Assembly: GCA_021789975.1 (NCBI GenBank)
Contig: JAJYIT010000006.1
Location: 1 to 64,000 of the forward strand
DNA from: Bacteroidota bacterium
GTDB taxonomy: Bacteria; Bacteroidota; Ignavibacteria; Kryptoniales; JAKASW01
Direction: 5' to 3'
Length of the DNA: 64,000 bases
Shown here: positions 46,657-55,781 of the stretch, one piece after another
How the letters are laid out: every line of letters starts with the position of its first letter
Numbering within the stretch: position 1 is the stretch's first letter
Notes under the pieces: generated by a model
Database searches by the model: none
What the model saw: only the letters and a program-made list of their open reading frames with translations
What the model was told of the DNA's origin: nothing
Position numbers and translations under genes: made by a program

Positions 46657-47013
46657 TCAGTTCAGGGGCGACTTAAGTGCCTCTTCAAGATATTCATTCC
46701 AGCTCCTATCCTTCGTTCTTGATTGGAGTGCCTTGTCAAGCGCCAGCGACTTCTTCTCCGTTGAATAATGGAGTTCATCGAATCTTTCGAATGCCTCAGA
46801 ACTCGATTGTCCTGTCTTGCTGATTCCGATCATTTTGGTCATCGCTTCACCTGAGGAGACCAACGCGATATAGAAAAATTCCAGATATTCTCTAAGAGAT
46901 CTTCCACGCTGTTCAAGATTAAGACTTGCAATTTTGAACAATTGATTTGCATCTCCCCAGACGTTTAGCCTCACATAACCAAGATTGAGATCGTGCCGTT
47001 TTGTCCGGTCCAT
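46657..47013 (-). CDS. Four-helix-bundle protein (23S rRNA intervening-sequence-protein-like)
   Basis: 118-residue all-helical protein. The pattern VRLNVWGDANQLFKIAS, followed by a REYLEFFYIALVSSGEAMTKM stretch and the FERFDELHYSTEKKSLALDKAL helix, is that of the four-helix-bundle (bVLRF/IVS-type) proteins first known from 23S rRNA intervening sequences. Function unknown. No rRNA is near, so it is a free-standing copy. Confidence 0.78.
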   Translation of the reverse strand: MDRTKRHDLNLGYVRLNVWGDANQLFKIASLNLEQRGRSLREYLEFFYIALVSSGEAMTKMIGISKTGQSSSEAFERFDELHYSTEKKSLALDKALQSRTKDRSWNEYLEEALKSPLN

Positions 47014-47056
47014 CTTACATGCCCTCCCGGTCTATTCACATTAATCCATCAATCCG

Positions 47057-47248
47057 CTAATCTTTTTCTGCCTTTCCGCCCTCTTCCGGATTATCTTCAA
47101 TAAGCATAATGGGTATGTCGTTCTCAACCCGATAGACGTGTCCGCACTTCTTGCACGTGAGCGTGTTCTTGTCGGCACTATAGTCGAGATCGCCGCGGCA
47201 TTCTGGCTTAGGGCAGCAAAGTATATCGAGCAGTTCCTTTTTCAGCAT
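47057..47248 (-). CDS. Trm112-family zinc protein
   Basis: 63 residues with two Cys pairs (CCPKPECRG and CKKCGHVYRVENDIPIML). Trm112 activates methyltransferases in eukaryotes and archaea, and is a frequent small companion protein in bacteria. C-terminal acidic tail. It is 113 bp downstream of the thioesterase gene start-to-end order on the minus strand. Function in bacteria is uncertain. Confidence 0.88.
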   Translation of the reverse strand: MLKKELLDILCCPKPECRGDLDYSADKNTLTCKKCGHVYRVENDIPIMLIEDNPEEGGKAEKD

Positions 47249-47361
47249 TGTGTCCTCTTTGGTTTAGAAGAATGATGCAGGAGATGTCTCCGAGCGCAAT
47301 TCCCTGGAGAACCGGGATTTAATTCCTTCCTCCAGCATCAGGCCTCTGGTTTCCAAATTTA

Positions 47362-47763
47362 TCACGACTTCCCGTCAAGGAGATTCAAAAACATCTGTGG
47401 AGCGCGGACGGGTCTTCCCGTTTTGGCGTCGATGAAACTATGCACGGTGTAGCCTTCGGTCATCTTCTCTTTGCCGCGAAAGATTTCATAGTCTATTCTG
47501 AGACGCGCTTTGGGAGGCTCCTTCACTGCAGCCACAACCTCAATTACATCGTCATACTTGACCTGGCGAATGTATTTCAGGTACGCCTCGGTGACAGGAA
47601 GATGAAATCCGGCAGCCTCAAAATCCCTGTACGACATTCCGAGTGAACGGATCAGTTCGGCACGTCCGACCTCGAAGTATTCGAGATAACGCTCATTACT
47701 GACTCCGCTCATTTGATCAGTCTCTGCATAACGTACCCTTATGCTGGTTGTCATTGAGTGCAT
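47362..47763 (-). CDS. Acyl-CoA thioesterase (YbgC/4HBT family)
   Basis: 133-residue hot-dog-fold enzyme. The active-site region VRYAETDQMSGVSNERYLEYFEVGRAELI has the Asp of the 4-hydroxybenzoyl-CoA thioesterase family, though the usual His-x-x-Tyr/Asn part reads SNERYLEYF. It probably hydrolyses acyl-CoA or acyl-ACP; the substrate is unknown. It lies 16 bp after accA on the same strand and so is likely transcribed with it. Confidence 0.86.
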   Translation of the reverse strand: MHSMTTSIRVRYAETDQMSGVSNERYLEYFEVGRAELIRSLGMSYRDFEAAGFHLPVTEAYLKYIRQVKYDDVIEVVAAVKEPPKARLRIDYEIFRGKEKMTEGYTVHSFIDAKTGRPVRAPQMFLNLLDGKS

Positions 47764-47779
47764 AGAGTTTGCCTGCGGC

Positions 47780-48733
47780 CTACTTTTCCGAGAACGATCC
47801 CATCGCTCCGAACTTGCGGATACGGTTTTCGACCAGCTTATCCGGCTTCATTTTTTTCAGGGCTTCTATCTCTTCGATGATCATCGTCTTTAAAGTCTCG
47901 GCCGAAGTCTTCGGGTCCAGGTGAGCACCCCCCAAGGGTTCAGGAACTATCCTGTCAATGATTCCATGACTCAGCAGATCTTTCGCAGTCAGCTTAAGTG
48001 CCTCTGCCGCCTGCTCTTTGAAGTCCCAACTTCTCCAAAGGATCATCGAACATGATTCGGGGGCAATAACTGAATACCACGCGTTTTCCATCATGAGCAC
48101 TCTGTCGCCGACCCCGAGACCTAACGCTCCTCCCGATGCACCTTCTCCTATTATCGCAACCACAATCGGTACCTCCAGCTTCGCCATCTCAAAGAGATTG
48201 CGGGCGATTGCTTCGGCCTGCCCACGTTCCTCGCCTTCGATGCCGGGGTAGGCACCGGGAGTATCGATCAAAGCTACAACAGGTTTCCTGAATTTTTCCG
48301 CGAGCTTCATGAGACGCAGAGCTTTCCGGTAGCCTTCAGGATTAGGCATTCCGAAATTTCTGTAGATGTTGGATTTCGTATCGCGTCCCTTCTGATGACC
48401 GATTACCATCACAGATGCATCGCCGATTTTCGCAAGACCTCCGACAACGGCATGATCGTCTCCGTAGTATCTGTCTCCGTGGAGCTCGATGAAATCGGAC
48501 GTCATCAGGCTGATGTAATCAAGAGTGTACGGTCTTTCGGGATGTCGTGCCAATTGTACTCTCTGCCACCTGCTCAGGTTGGAGTAGATATTTGTTCTTA
48601 ACTCGCTGACTTTGCTTTCAAGCTTCCTGACCTCATCTTCGATATCAAGGTGGTCGGAAAGTTTACGCATCTCCTCGATCTTCTGTTCAAGATCGACAAT
48701 CGGTTTTTCAAATTCGAGCGTTTGCTTTGCCAT
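47780..48733 (-). CDS. accA: Acetyl-CoA carboxylase carboxyltransferase alpha subunit
   Basis: 317-residue enzyme subunit making malonyl-CoA with AccD. The signatures are [63 protein letters not shown] and [28 protein letters not shown]. Normal length. The N-terminal coiled part (about 1-50) is typical. The thioesterase gene follows 16 bp downstream. Confidence 0.97.
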   Translation of the reverse strand: MAKQTLEFEKPIVDLEQKIEEMRKLSDHLDIEDEVRKLESKVSELRTNIYSNLSRWQRVQLARHPERPYTLDYISLMTSDFIELHGDRYYGDDHAVVGGLAKIGDASVMVIGHQKGRDTKSNIYRNFGMPNPEGYRKALRLMKLAEKFRKPVVALIDTPGAYPGIEGEERGQAEAIARNLFEMAKLEVPIVVAIIGEGASGGALGLGVGDRVLMMENAWYSVIAPESCSMILWRSWDFKEQAAEALKLTAKDLLSHGIIDRIVPEPLGGAHLDPKTSAETLKTMIIEEIEALKKMKPDKLVENRIRKFGAMGSFSEK

Positions 48734-48785
48734 TGTGCCTCACAAGGTAATTTCCGGTTATGTAGAAAGTCAAGAAGAGTCAGAT

Positions 48786-49205
48786 TTACTTCCACACTCC
48801 ACTCACTTTAGTTTGCGTATCGCCGAAGCAGAGCGACTTGACAACCATTTTGTCCTGAAATCTTGCTGCGATTGTAATTTCTTTCCTTGTCATCTCGAAT
48901 ATCTTTATCGTCTCATCTTCGGGATCAACTAACCGAAATTCCATTATGCTTATTCTTTCATACAAGTTGAACTTGATTCCACGATCTCGCGATCAGGCTG
49001 ATTCAGAAAGTACCTCAATCATCACCTCAGCTATACCGTTATCTTGCCCACATTTATGATACCAGGCCCGCTTCATCGGTGTAGAGAGGAAATCCGTCTC
49101 CGCTAATGTCTCTTTGCTGAAGTTTCATTCGGCAATTCCATAACGGTGGAATACGTCCGGCGCACCACACATAGGCTTGCAGGTAAATTTCGTCTCTAAG
49201 GTCAT
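48786..49205 (-). pseudogene. Degraded Uma2-family endonuclease-like gene, two in-frame TGA codons
   Basis: One minus-strand frame of 140 codons from ATG 49205 with AGGAG 7 nt upstream reads MTLETKFTCKPMCG...RYGIAE, TGA (49125-49127), NFSKETLAETDFL... AEVMIEVLSESA, TGA (48993-48995), SRDRGIKFNLYERISIMEF, RLVDPEDETIKIFEM and a strand-rich end at 48786. The order and wording match Uma2 proteins: LETKFTYEDY start, PDLVVEVLSPST, RDRGxKFxLYE, YWxVDPExxTxEVY. Uma2 proteins have about 190 residues; about 50 are missing between the start and the SKE part. Both interruptions are TGA, used as a normal stop elsewhere here. So it is a decayed remnant. Confidence 0.8.
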
Positions 49206-49299
49206 TTTTTAGCTCCTAATCTTCACCCATACATTAGAGAATAAGCCCTGCAAAATCAAGCTGGTTTTCCCTATATTGAGAAACAACCCGGGAGGTCTT

Positions 49300-51771
49300 A
49301 TGAAGACTATCTTTTTAATATTCTTGTTCACAGCCGATCTTTTTGCGCAGGACCTTCTAATAAATCCTCAGAATCAGAAGTATTTGTTCACGGCCGGGAG
49401 CGATGAAACTCAGGCATTTCTTTATAACCCTGCCTATCTCGGATTGCACGGTAGAGAAACGGATCTTGACGCCTACTACTTTTATCCTGCAAGTGCATTC
49501 CTGAACCAGGTGGGGGACAAGTTTCACGACTTTGGTGCATTTGTTCAGGGTGGGAAGTTCGGATTATCCTATCGAAATGCCGGCGGCTTCGGCGAAAACC
49601 TGAACCAGTATTCTGTCGGAATAGGCTTTGGCAGCGCAAGTTTTGCCGGAGGGGCATCGCTTTCACTTACAAATATTTCGGGCTTCGGAACGAGATGGTT
49701 CCCGTCCGTGGGTTTGGTCTGGCGTCCGGATCGATACCTGAGCCTGGGAGTTGCTTACCACAATTTTACTACCCGGCCTTTCGGCTTTCACCCGATAGAA
49801 GAGAGAGCGAATTTTGGAGTAAGCATCAGGCCATTCGGGACAGAATTCCTGACTCTGAGCGGTGACCTGATGACCCCTGCTCACACCGATGGATATAAGC
49901 TCGGTGCAGAGCTTGAAGTGATACCAGGACTTAAGTTATACGGCATCTATGATCGGTCAGGTTTCAACGAAGTCTCTAATGTTGCTCCTGCTAATGCTGA
50001 TCCTGCCCAGTATGCTCTCGGTCCCATATATTACTGGCAACCGACGAGTCTCTCCCTTGGGATAAGTTTCGACTTCAGTCCTCACATACTTGTTGAAGGC
50101 CAAACCAGCTACCAGTCGCCGATTGCCGGAACCTCTTCGGGAAGGTATGCAGCGACGTACGGCAGAATCATGATAACGCCTCAATATATGAGTACCATAA
50201 TGGAAGGCAAGGACGTTGCTCAAATCGTGATCAAAGGAAACATCCATGATGCTCCCGAGCCGTGGACTTTGTTTTTTAGACCGCAGAAGACTCTCCTGGA
50301 TTATGTAAGTGAAATACGAAAATGTGGGGACAATCCATCGATCAAGGCTTTGATCTTGAAGATCTATCCTTTCTCAACCAACGAGGCATTCTTCGCGCTG
50401 TCGGGCGAAGCTCAGGAACTTGCCGATGCCGTGAAGTATGTCCGCGAGAAAGGGAAAAAAGTATATGCCTATCTTGCCGACGACACGGGAGTGGATGAGC
50501 TGTATCTTGCGAGTGCCGCGAACGAGGTCTATATGGCACCGGTTACTTTCATATCCGGCTACGGAATAAATTTCGACCTGATAAGGCTGAAGGGCCTTTT
50601 CGATAAATTGCATATAGGATGGAACGTCGAGACCGCAGGCAAATATAAATCAACTTTTCATACCGAATATACTGACTCTGCAACTCCCGATCAGGCGAAG
50701 CTCATCAAGGGCCTCGTTGAGAATGTCTATTCTCAAATGATAAAACAAATAGAAGTTAACAGGCATCTATCTGTCGACGAAAAAATGAAGAACGAAATTT
50801 CAGGTCTGATATCGGCGCGCCGAGCGGCAGATGTTCGACTGATCGATGGGGTGGAATATTTCAGCGAGTTCGAGAAAAAAGTCAACAAAGAAGTGCACGG
50901 TTATCCAAGCGAGATGAAGCCGATCGATCCTGGAAAAGTCGCAGAGTTTCCAACCTATTGGTGTGAGAAACCGGAAGTTGCGGTGATAGGCGTCTTCGGT
51001 TTGATCACGACCGGTGAAAGCTCGGCTCCTGCTCCTTTCCCTATTCCGTTCCTGGGCGGTGATCGTACTACGGGTTCTGAGACGGTAGTTGATCAAATCC
51101 GAAAAGCAGGAGATAATGGCAACATCAAGGCGATCGTTCTCAGAGTCAACAGTGGAGGTGGGTCGGCGCTTGCGTCCGACCAGATATATAACGCGATCAA
51201 GGATGCCGAGCGGAAAAAGCCCGTCGTTGCGTCGTTCGGCAACGTCGCTGCGAGCGGGGGATACTACGTCGCAGCCGGCACGCAAAGGATATTTGCAGAA
51301 CCCGCTACACTTACCGGGAGCATCGGTGTGCTGATCGAATTCCCGGTCCTGACTGATTTCCTCCAAAAGGATTTGGGAGCCAATCTCGAGAATTATCAAG
51401 AGGGAAAGAACTCCGACCTCCTCTCGCCATTTCACCGCTGGACTCCCGAGGACTTGAAGTATATAGACAGATTTCTCGACGAGACCTACACTGATTTCGA
51501 GAGAAAAGTCGCTGAAGGAAGAAGGCTCACGATGAACAGAGTAGAGGAACTTGCGCAGGGAAAAGTGTACACTGGGGATCAGGCAAAAGGCGACAGTCTT
51601 ATCGATGGATTCGGTGGAATTGAGACTGCGATCAAATACGCTGCCGACCTGGCCCATATTAAGGGAGACTACAGAATAAAAGTGTTCACTGTACCGGGAG
51701 CCGGTCTGGGATCCATCTTTAATATTGCTGCGTGGTTGACCGAGGTTTCGTCCCGGATGATGAGGTATTGA
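49300..51771 (+). CDS. sppA: S49 (SppA-type) signal-peptide peptidase fused to an N-terminal beta-barrel-like domain
   Basis: 823 residues. A signal peptide (IFLIFLFTADLFAQ) is followed by about 270 residues of barrel-like strands with FLYNPAYLGLHG (PorV-like wording), SYRNAGGFG, VGIGFGSASFAGGASLSL and LSLGVAYHNFTT; then the two-domain S49 protease. The catalytic Lys is Lys450 (in GKYKST) and the Ser is Ser652 of NVAASGGYYVAAG; the region VNSGGGSALASDQI supports this. SppA cleaves leftover signal peptides and membrane proteins. ATG at 49300 follows GGGAGG by 9 nt; an upstream ATG at 49276 is less likely. The barrel fusion is unusual for E. coli SppA. Confidence 0.88.
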   Translation: MKTIFLIFLFTADLFAQDLLINPQNQKYLFTAGSDETQAFLYNPAYLGLHGRETDLDAYYFYPASAFLNQVGDKFHDFGAFVQGGKFGLSYRNAGGFGENLNQYSVGIGFGSASFAGGASLSLTNISGFGTRWFPSVGLVWRPDRYLSLGVAYHNFTTRPFGFHPIEERANFGVSIRPFGTEFLTLSGDLMTPAHTDGYKLGAELEVIPGLKLYGIYDRSGFNEVSNVAPANADPAQYALGPIYYWQPTSLSLGISFDFSPHILVEGQTSYQSPIAGTSSGRYAATYGRIMITPQYMSTIMEGKDVAQIVIKGNIHDAPEPWTLFFRPQKTLLDYVSEIRKCGDNPSIKALILKIYPFSTNEAFFALSGEAQELADAVKYVREKGKKVYAYLADDTGVDELYLASAANEVYMAPVTFISGYGINFDLIRLKGLFDKLHIGWNVETAGKYKSTFHTEYTDSATPDQAKLIKGLVENVYSQMIKQIEVNRHLSVDEKMKNEISGLISARRAADVRLIDGVEYFSEFEKKVNKEVHGYPSEMKPIDPGKVAEFPTYWCEKPEVAVIGVFGLITTGESSAPAPFPIPFLGGDRTTGSETVVDQIRKAGDNGNIKAIVLRVNSGGGSALASDQIYNAIKDAERKKPVVASFGNVAASGGYYVAAGTQRIFAEPATLTGSIGVLIEFPVLTDFLQKDLGANLENYQEGKNSDLLSPFHRWTPEDLKYIDRFLDETYTDFERKVAEGRRLTMNRVEELAQGKVYTGDQAKGDSLIDGFGGIETAIKYAADLAHIKGDYRIKVFTVPGAGLGSIFNIAAWLTEVSSRMMRY

Positions 51772-51849
51772 AATACGTAATAGATTTCCAGGGCGATTGG
51801 CTCATGGTTTATTTCATCGTCTGTTTCTAAATTGAATACGAAATGTAAG

Positions 51850-52149
51850 ATGACATTCGTTGAGCGGAACACTTTTGGCGGAATAATGGCGACCATTCTT
51901 GAAACACATGTCGGTCTGCGCATTCTCGTCAATAATAGAGTAATAAAGTCCGAAATTGCTGAGAACTGTAAATCACAGAATAAGATCGAACAGCACTAGA
52001 AGAGACTGTCGGAGGTCCTCGTGCAGATTGAAGAACGGGAACGGAAGAGGGCTGAAGGTCGAGAAAGTATAATCAAAAACATGACAGATCTCATTGTGGC
52101 TAATGGCGAAATCAGCGGACAGAATATCAGGGAGATTAACTTGTCTTGA
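51850..52149 (+). pseudogene. Possible decayed coiled-coil gene with an in-frame TAG
   Basis: A plus-strand frame from ATG 51850 runs 100 codons with one stop, TAG at 51997-51999. Before it: MTFVERNTFGGIMATILETHVGLRILV... ; after it: KRLSEVLVQIEERERKRAEGR and ending in INLS. The second half is charged and heptad-like, suggesting a coiled coil. No family is recognised and no ribosome-binding site is clear, so this is a weak call. Expected stop density in random sequence would usually give several stops in 100 codons. Confidence 0.35.
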
Positions 52150-52233
52150 GAACAGACGTATCACACCAGTGGTCGCTGCTTAGGTTGTGCCTGTAATCTC
52201 ATTAAATCAATCAACATCGGAGACATAAATATC

Positions 52234-53412
52234 ATGAAAAAAAGACTATTCACACCAGGACCCACGCCGATCCCAGAGAGCGTGATGCTGGCCATGGCGG
52301 AGCCAATAATTCATCACAGAAATCCGGAATTTGTAGAAGTACTTAAAAGTGTAAACGAGAATCTAAGATACCTCTTCCAGACGAAAAACCCCGTCCTCAC
52401 ATTGACTAGTTCGGGAACAGGAGCGATGGAAGCTTCGGTCGCTAATCTCTTGTCTCCAGGGGACAAAGCGATATTCGTGAACCTCGGAAAATTCGGCGAG
52501 CGGTGGGGCGAAATAATGAAAGCGTACGGCGTCGAACCAGTGGAAATCAAAGTAGAGTGGGGCACCGCTCCTTCAACACAAATCGTGCTCGATACGCTTA
52601 AGAGGAACCCGGGAGTGAAGGCGGTTTTTCTGACGCAAAGCGAAACTTCGACGGGGGTTTTCACGAACATCAAAGAAATCGCCGCAGCAGTACATAAGGA
52701 ATACGACATAGCAGTTGTCGTAGACGGAATAACCTCTGTCGGTTGTCACGAGATGCGGTTTGACGAATGGGGGCTGGACGTAGTTGTCACGGGCTCGCAG
52801 AAAGGTTTGATGATTCCGCCGGGCCTTGCTTTTGTAGCAGTCAGCGACCGCGCGAAGAAAATGATCGAGACTTCTAAGCTCCCGAAATTCTACTTCAGTT
52901 TGAAGAAGGCGCTGAAGTCTTACGCCAACGATGATACACCGTTCACGCCTGCAATCACTCTCGCGATAGGTTTGGAGAAGGCTCTTCGGATGATCCGCGA
53001 GGAAACTGTTGAACATATCTGGTTCCATCATAAGGTCCTATCGGAGGCCGTCCGCAACGGCAGCAAGGCAATCGGCTTGAAGCTCTTTGGCTCGCCGGCG
53101 TCACATGCGGTCACCGCCGTAAACGTACCGGAAGGTGTTGAGTACTCCAAGTTCAATAAGCTGCTCAAACAAAAATACGGAATCACTACTGCAGGAGGAC
53201 AGGAGCACCTCAAGGGAAAAATCTTCAGGGTCTCACACTTAGGGTATTACGACGAAGTTGATATTGTGGGCGTTGTTGCTGCTCTTGAATGGACGCTTCA
53301 CGATTTGGACTTCAAGTTCGAACCCGGTTCGGGTGTGACTGCAGTTCAGAAAACGTTTGCTGAATACACCAAAGAGACCGCCGATGCGCCAAGGTTGGAG
53401 GCGGTGAAATGA
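52234..53412 (+). CDS. Class V aminotransferase (serine-pyruvate/alanine-glyoxylate type)
   Basis: 392-residue PLP enzyme. The N-terminal FTPGPTPIPESV and the SSGTGAMEASVANL segment are typical; the cofactor Lys190 lies in VTGSQKGLMIPPG. Position 58 bp before serA suggests it makes phosphoserine from phosphohydroxypyruvate, as class V enzymes do in several deep lineages lacking standard SerC; this is an inference from the neighbour. An alternative is photorespiratory-type alanine-glyoxylate transamination. Confidence 0.9.
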   Translation: MKKRLFTPGPTPIPESVMLAMAEPIIHHRNPEFVEVLKSVNENLRYLFQTKNPVLTLTSSGTGAMEASVANLLSPGDKAIFVNLGKFGERWGEIMKAYGVEPVEIKVEWGTAPSTQIVLDTLKRNPGVKAVFLTQSETSTGVFTNIKEIAAAVHKEYDIAVVVDGITSVGCHEMRFDEWGLDVVVTGSQKGLMIPPGLAFVAVSDRAKKMIETSKLPKFYFSLKKALKSYANDDTPFTPAITLAIGLEKALRMIREETVEHIWFHHKVLSEAVRNGSKAIGLKLFGSPASHAVTAVNVPEGVEYSKFNKLLKQKYGITTAGGQEHLKGKIFRVSHLGYYDEVDIVGVVAALEWTLHDLDFKFEPGSGVTAVQKTFAEYTKETADAPRLEAVK

Positions 53413-53470
53413 TCAATCGCAATCGCCCTTATTTGTTTGCTGTCAGACTCCGAAAGGAAGTTGATGCTCT

Positions 53471-55048
53471 ATGAAAGTCCTGATCACCGATCAAATTGAA
53501 CAAGTGTGCACCGATGTTCTCGGGAAAGAAGGCATACAGGTGGATGCAAAACCGGGATTGCCTCCCGATGAGATTAAGAAAATCATCGGAGGTTACGATG
53601 CTTTGATAGTACGCAGCGGAACGAAGGTCACGGCGGATATCATAGCCGAGGCGAACCAGATGAAAGTTATCGGACGGGCTGGTGCGGGTGTCGATAACAT
53701 TGATGTTGGCGCGGCCACTCGTAAAGGTATAGTAGTGATGAATACCCCGGGGGGGAACACAGTCTCGACTGCCGAACATACCATGGCACTCATGATGTCC
53801 CTTGCAAGAAACATTCCTCAGTCGTTTCAGTCGCTTCAGAACGGTAAGTGGGACCGCAAGAAGTATACGGGAACAGAGCTCTTCGGAAAAACTCTGGGTG
53901 TTATTGGGCTGGGAAAAGTCGGAAGGGAAGTTGCTTTCAGGGCTGAAGCTTTCGGGATGAGCGTGATCGGTTACGACCCGCTATTGTCTTCGGACGCAGC
54001 CTCGAAACTCGGCCTCGAAATGGTCGCGTTGGATGAAGTGTTTAGAAGGTCCGATTTCATAACAGTTCACACTCCACTGACCGAGGAAACTAAGGGTATA
54101 CTTGGCGAGCACGCATTTTCGATGTGCAAGCAGGGATTGCGAGTCGTGAACTGCGCAAGAGGTGGTATCATTGATGAGCAAGCGTTGCTAAAAGCTCTTG
54201 AAAGCGGAAAAGTGGCGGGGGCAGCGTTCGATGTCTTCGAAAAGGAGCCTCCCACAGATAATCCACTCTTGAAGCATCCGAAAGTCATAGCAACACCGCA
54301 TCTTGGTGCGTCCACAGAAGAGGCTCAGGAAAAAGTCGCCAAGCAGATTAGCGAACAACTGGTCAATTTCTTCAACGGAAGAGGTATCGCTGGCGCTGTG
54401 AACATTATCGACTATCAGACCGCAGTCAGCGACGAACTTCGTGCCTATCTTGTCCTGGCCGAGAAGATCGGATCTTTACATGCCCAGCTCCTTTCCGGCA
54501 AAGTAAAATCCATCACCGCCTCCTACAGGGGGGCACTCCTGCAAAACTCGTCCGCACTTCTGAGCACTGCCGTTCTCAAGGGCATGCTTGACAAGCTTAT
54601 GTACGCGCCCGTCAACTTTGTAAATGCACCGGTAATTGCGAAAGAGATGGGAATCGCAATTAGCGAAAAGAAAGAACAAGAGGGAGAGCACTATCCTCAC
54701 CTTCTTGCAATCGAAGTCCAGACAGATCGAGAAGAACGTGCAGTTTCCGGAACTGTGTTTGGTGAAAAAGAGATGAGGATTGTCGGTATCGATCGTTTTC
54801 ATTTCGAGATCGTTCCCGAAGGTCGGCTGCTGTTCTATTCAAACATCGACCGCCCCGGGATGCTAGCCGCGGTTGGTGGGTTTCTCGCGGCTGCCAAAAT
54901 CAATATTGCCGGTGTGTCGCTTGGCAGGTCTGCTCCCGGTGATAAAGCTATAACTATCATGAGCGTCGACAACGATATCACCGAGCCTGTGCTGAAAGAA
55001 ATCTCAAAGGTTGAAGGTGTGTTCGAAGTGAAATCCATAAAGCTTTGA
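53471..55048 (+). CDS. serA: D-3-phosphoglycerate dehydrogenase
   Basis: 525-residue enzyme for the first step of serine synthesis. The NAD-binding fold has GVIGLGKVGREVAFRA, the catalytic residues are in NCARGGIIDEQAL and ATPHLGAST. An ASB-type domain and a C-terminal ACT domain (about 450-525, HFEIVPEGRLLFYSNIDRPGML) are present, so feedback control by serine is likely. It follows the class V aminotransferase by 58 bp, forming a short serine unit. Confidence 0.96.
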   Translation: MKVLITDQIEQVCTDVLGKEGIQVDAKPGLPPDEIKKIIGGYDALIVRSGTKVTADIIAEANQMKVIGRAGAGVDNIDVGAATRKGIVVMNTPGGNTVSTAEHTMALMMSLARNIPQSFQSLQNGKWDRKKYTGTELFGKTLGVIGLGKVGREVAFRAEAFGMSVIGYDPLLSSDAASKLGLEMVALDEVFRRSDFITVHTPLTEETKGILGEHAFSMCKQGLRVVNCARGGIIDEQALLKALESGKVAGAAFDVFEKEPPTDNPLLKHPKVIATPHLGASTEEAQEKVAKQISEQLVNFFNGRGIAGAVNIIDYQTAVSDELRAYLVLAEKIGSLHAQLLSGKVKSITASYRGALLQNSSALLSTAVLKGMLDKLMYAPVNFVNAPVIAKEMGIAISEKKEQEGEHYPHLLAIEVQTDREERAVSGTVFGEKEMRIVGIDRFHFEIVPEGRLLFYSNIDRPGMLAAVGGFLAAAKINIAGVSLGRSAPGDKAITIMSVDNDITEPVLKEISKVEGVFEVKSIKL

Positions 55049-55781
55049 CGTTTGTAAGCTGTTCTGAAACAGCGTAGGTGCCAAAGCAGCCTTTCTTAGG
55101 AACGTAGATTCTCCAGTCTATCGCCTCTCCCGGTCGGTTGTGGATCGCTGACCGGGAGCACGGCGCTCCTCTCAGGAAACCTCCATTTGATCGTCGCACG
55201 TCTTTTTTACTCCTCACTTCCATCGAAGCGCTACTGCTCACCGGAGATCGATGCCCGTTAAAAATTCGCCGGCGAGTCGGGAGAGCCTCAAAGTTTCTTC
55301 GCCATTCGCTTGACAAAGTAGATAACGCAGATTATATTTCAACGAATTTTCCATCTAAGTCGTGCTAAGCAAGAACCTCAAGATTTTTTTCTAATGCTTT
55401 CGTCGCATAGGTATGTTGCGACGAATGCTTCTTTGGCTTTGAAAGGTCTTCATATGTGTGAGGACCGTTTGTGTTTCAGAACTCGAAGAAGGAAGCGGTT
55501 TGCCGGTTGTATCGGGCTCTCGATGGTTGGAGTGGTGTTTCGGCAGGCGTTACTGTAATATCACTACACGAGATTTAGTCCTCGCCATCTCCCTTCTTTT
55601 TTTCGAATCAAAAGAACAAATCCGACAAAGCGTGATTAGGAGGCTCTTTGTTAATTGTTTCGGGTTCTAATCTTTCCTATCCAAAAATCTTTATCCAAAA
55701 GATACTCGGCGCATCGGTCAGGATCTCGAAGGCAAGACGAATGACGAACGTCGGGAAAAACTTCACACTCAAGGAGGTAAT
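55049..55781. other. 733-bp intergenic region downstream of serA
   Basis: No gene is supported: plus-strand frames of 70-76 codons lack start signals and protein-like composition. It holds an inverted repeat CTCCCGGTC/GACCGGGAG (55127-55158) about 80 bp after serA and a larger hairpin at 55396-55428. The end carries AAGGAGG, the ribosome-binding site of the DUF4397 gene. The promoter of the surface cluster must lie here. Confidence 0.45.
55396..55428. promoter_or_regulatory. Long inverted repeat GC-t-TTCGTCGCA...TGCGACGAA-t-GC
   Basis: Arms of 9 perfect bp (55399-55407 with 55417-55425) extended to 11 of 12 pairs, 9-nt loop. It lies 354 bp before the DUF4397 gene in an otherwise empty stretch. 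The form suits a dimeric regulator's operator or an mRNA leader hairpin. No T-tract, so not a terminator. Confidence 0.4.

Noticed and set aside
48786-49205. TGA recoding (as in some alternative genetic codes) to explain the Uma2-like frame
   Set aside because: TGA terminates many intact genes in this window, including overlapping start-stop pairs, and the Uma2 frame also has an internal deletion, so decay is simpler.
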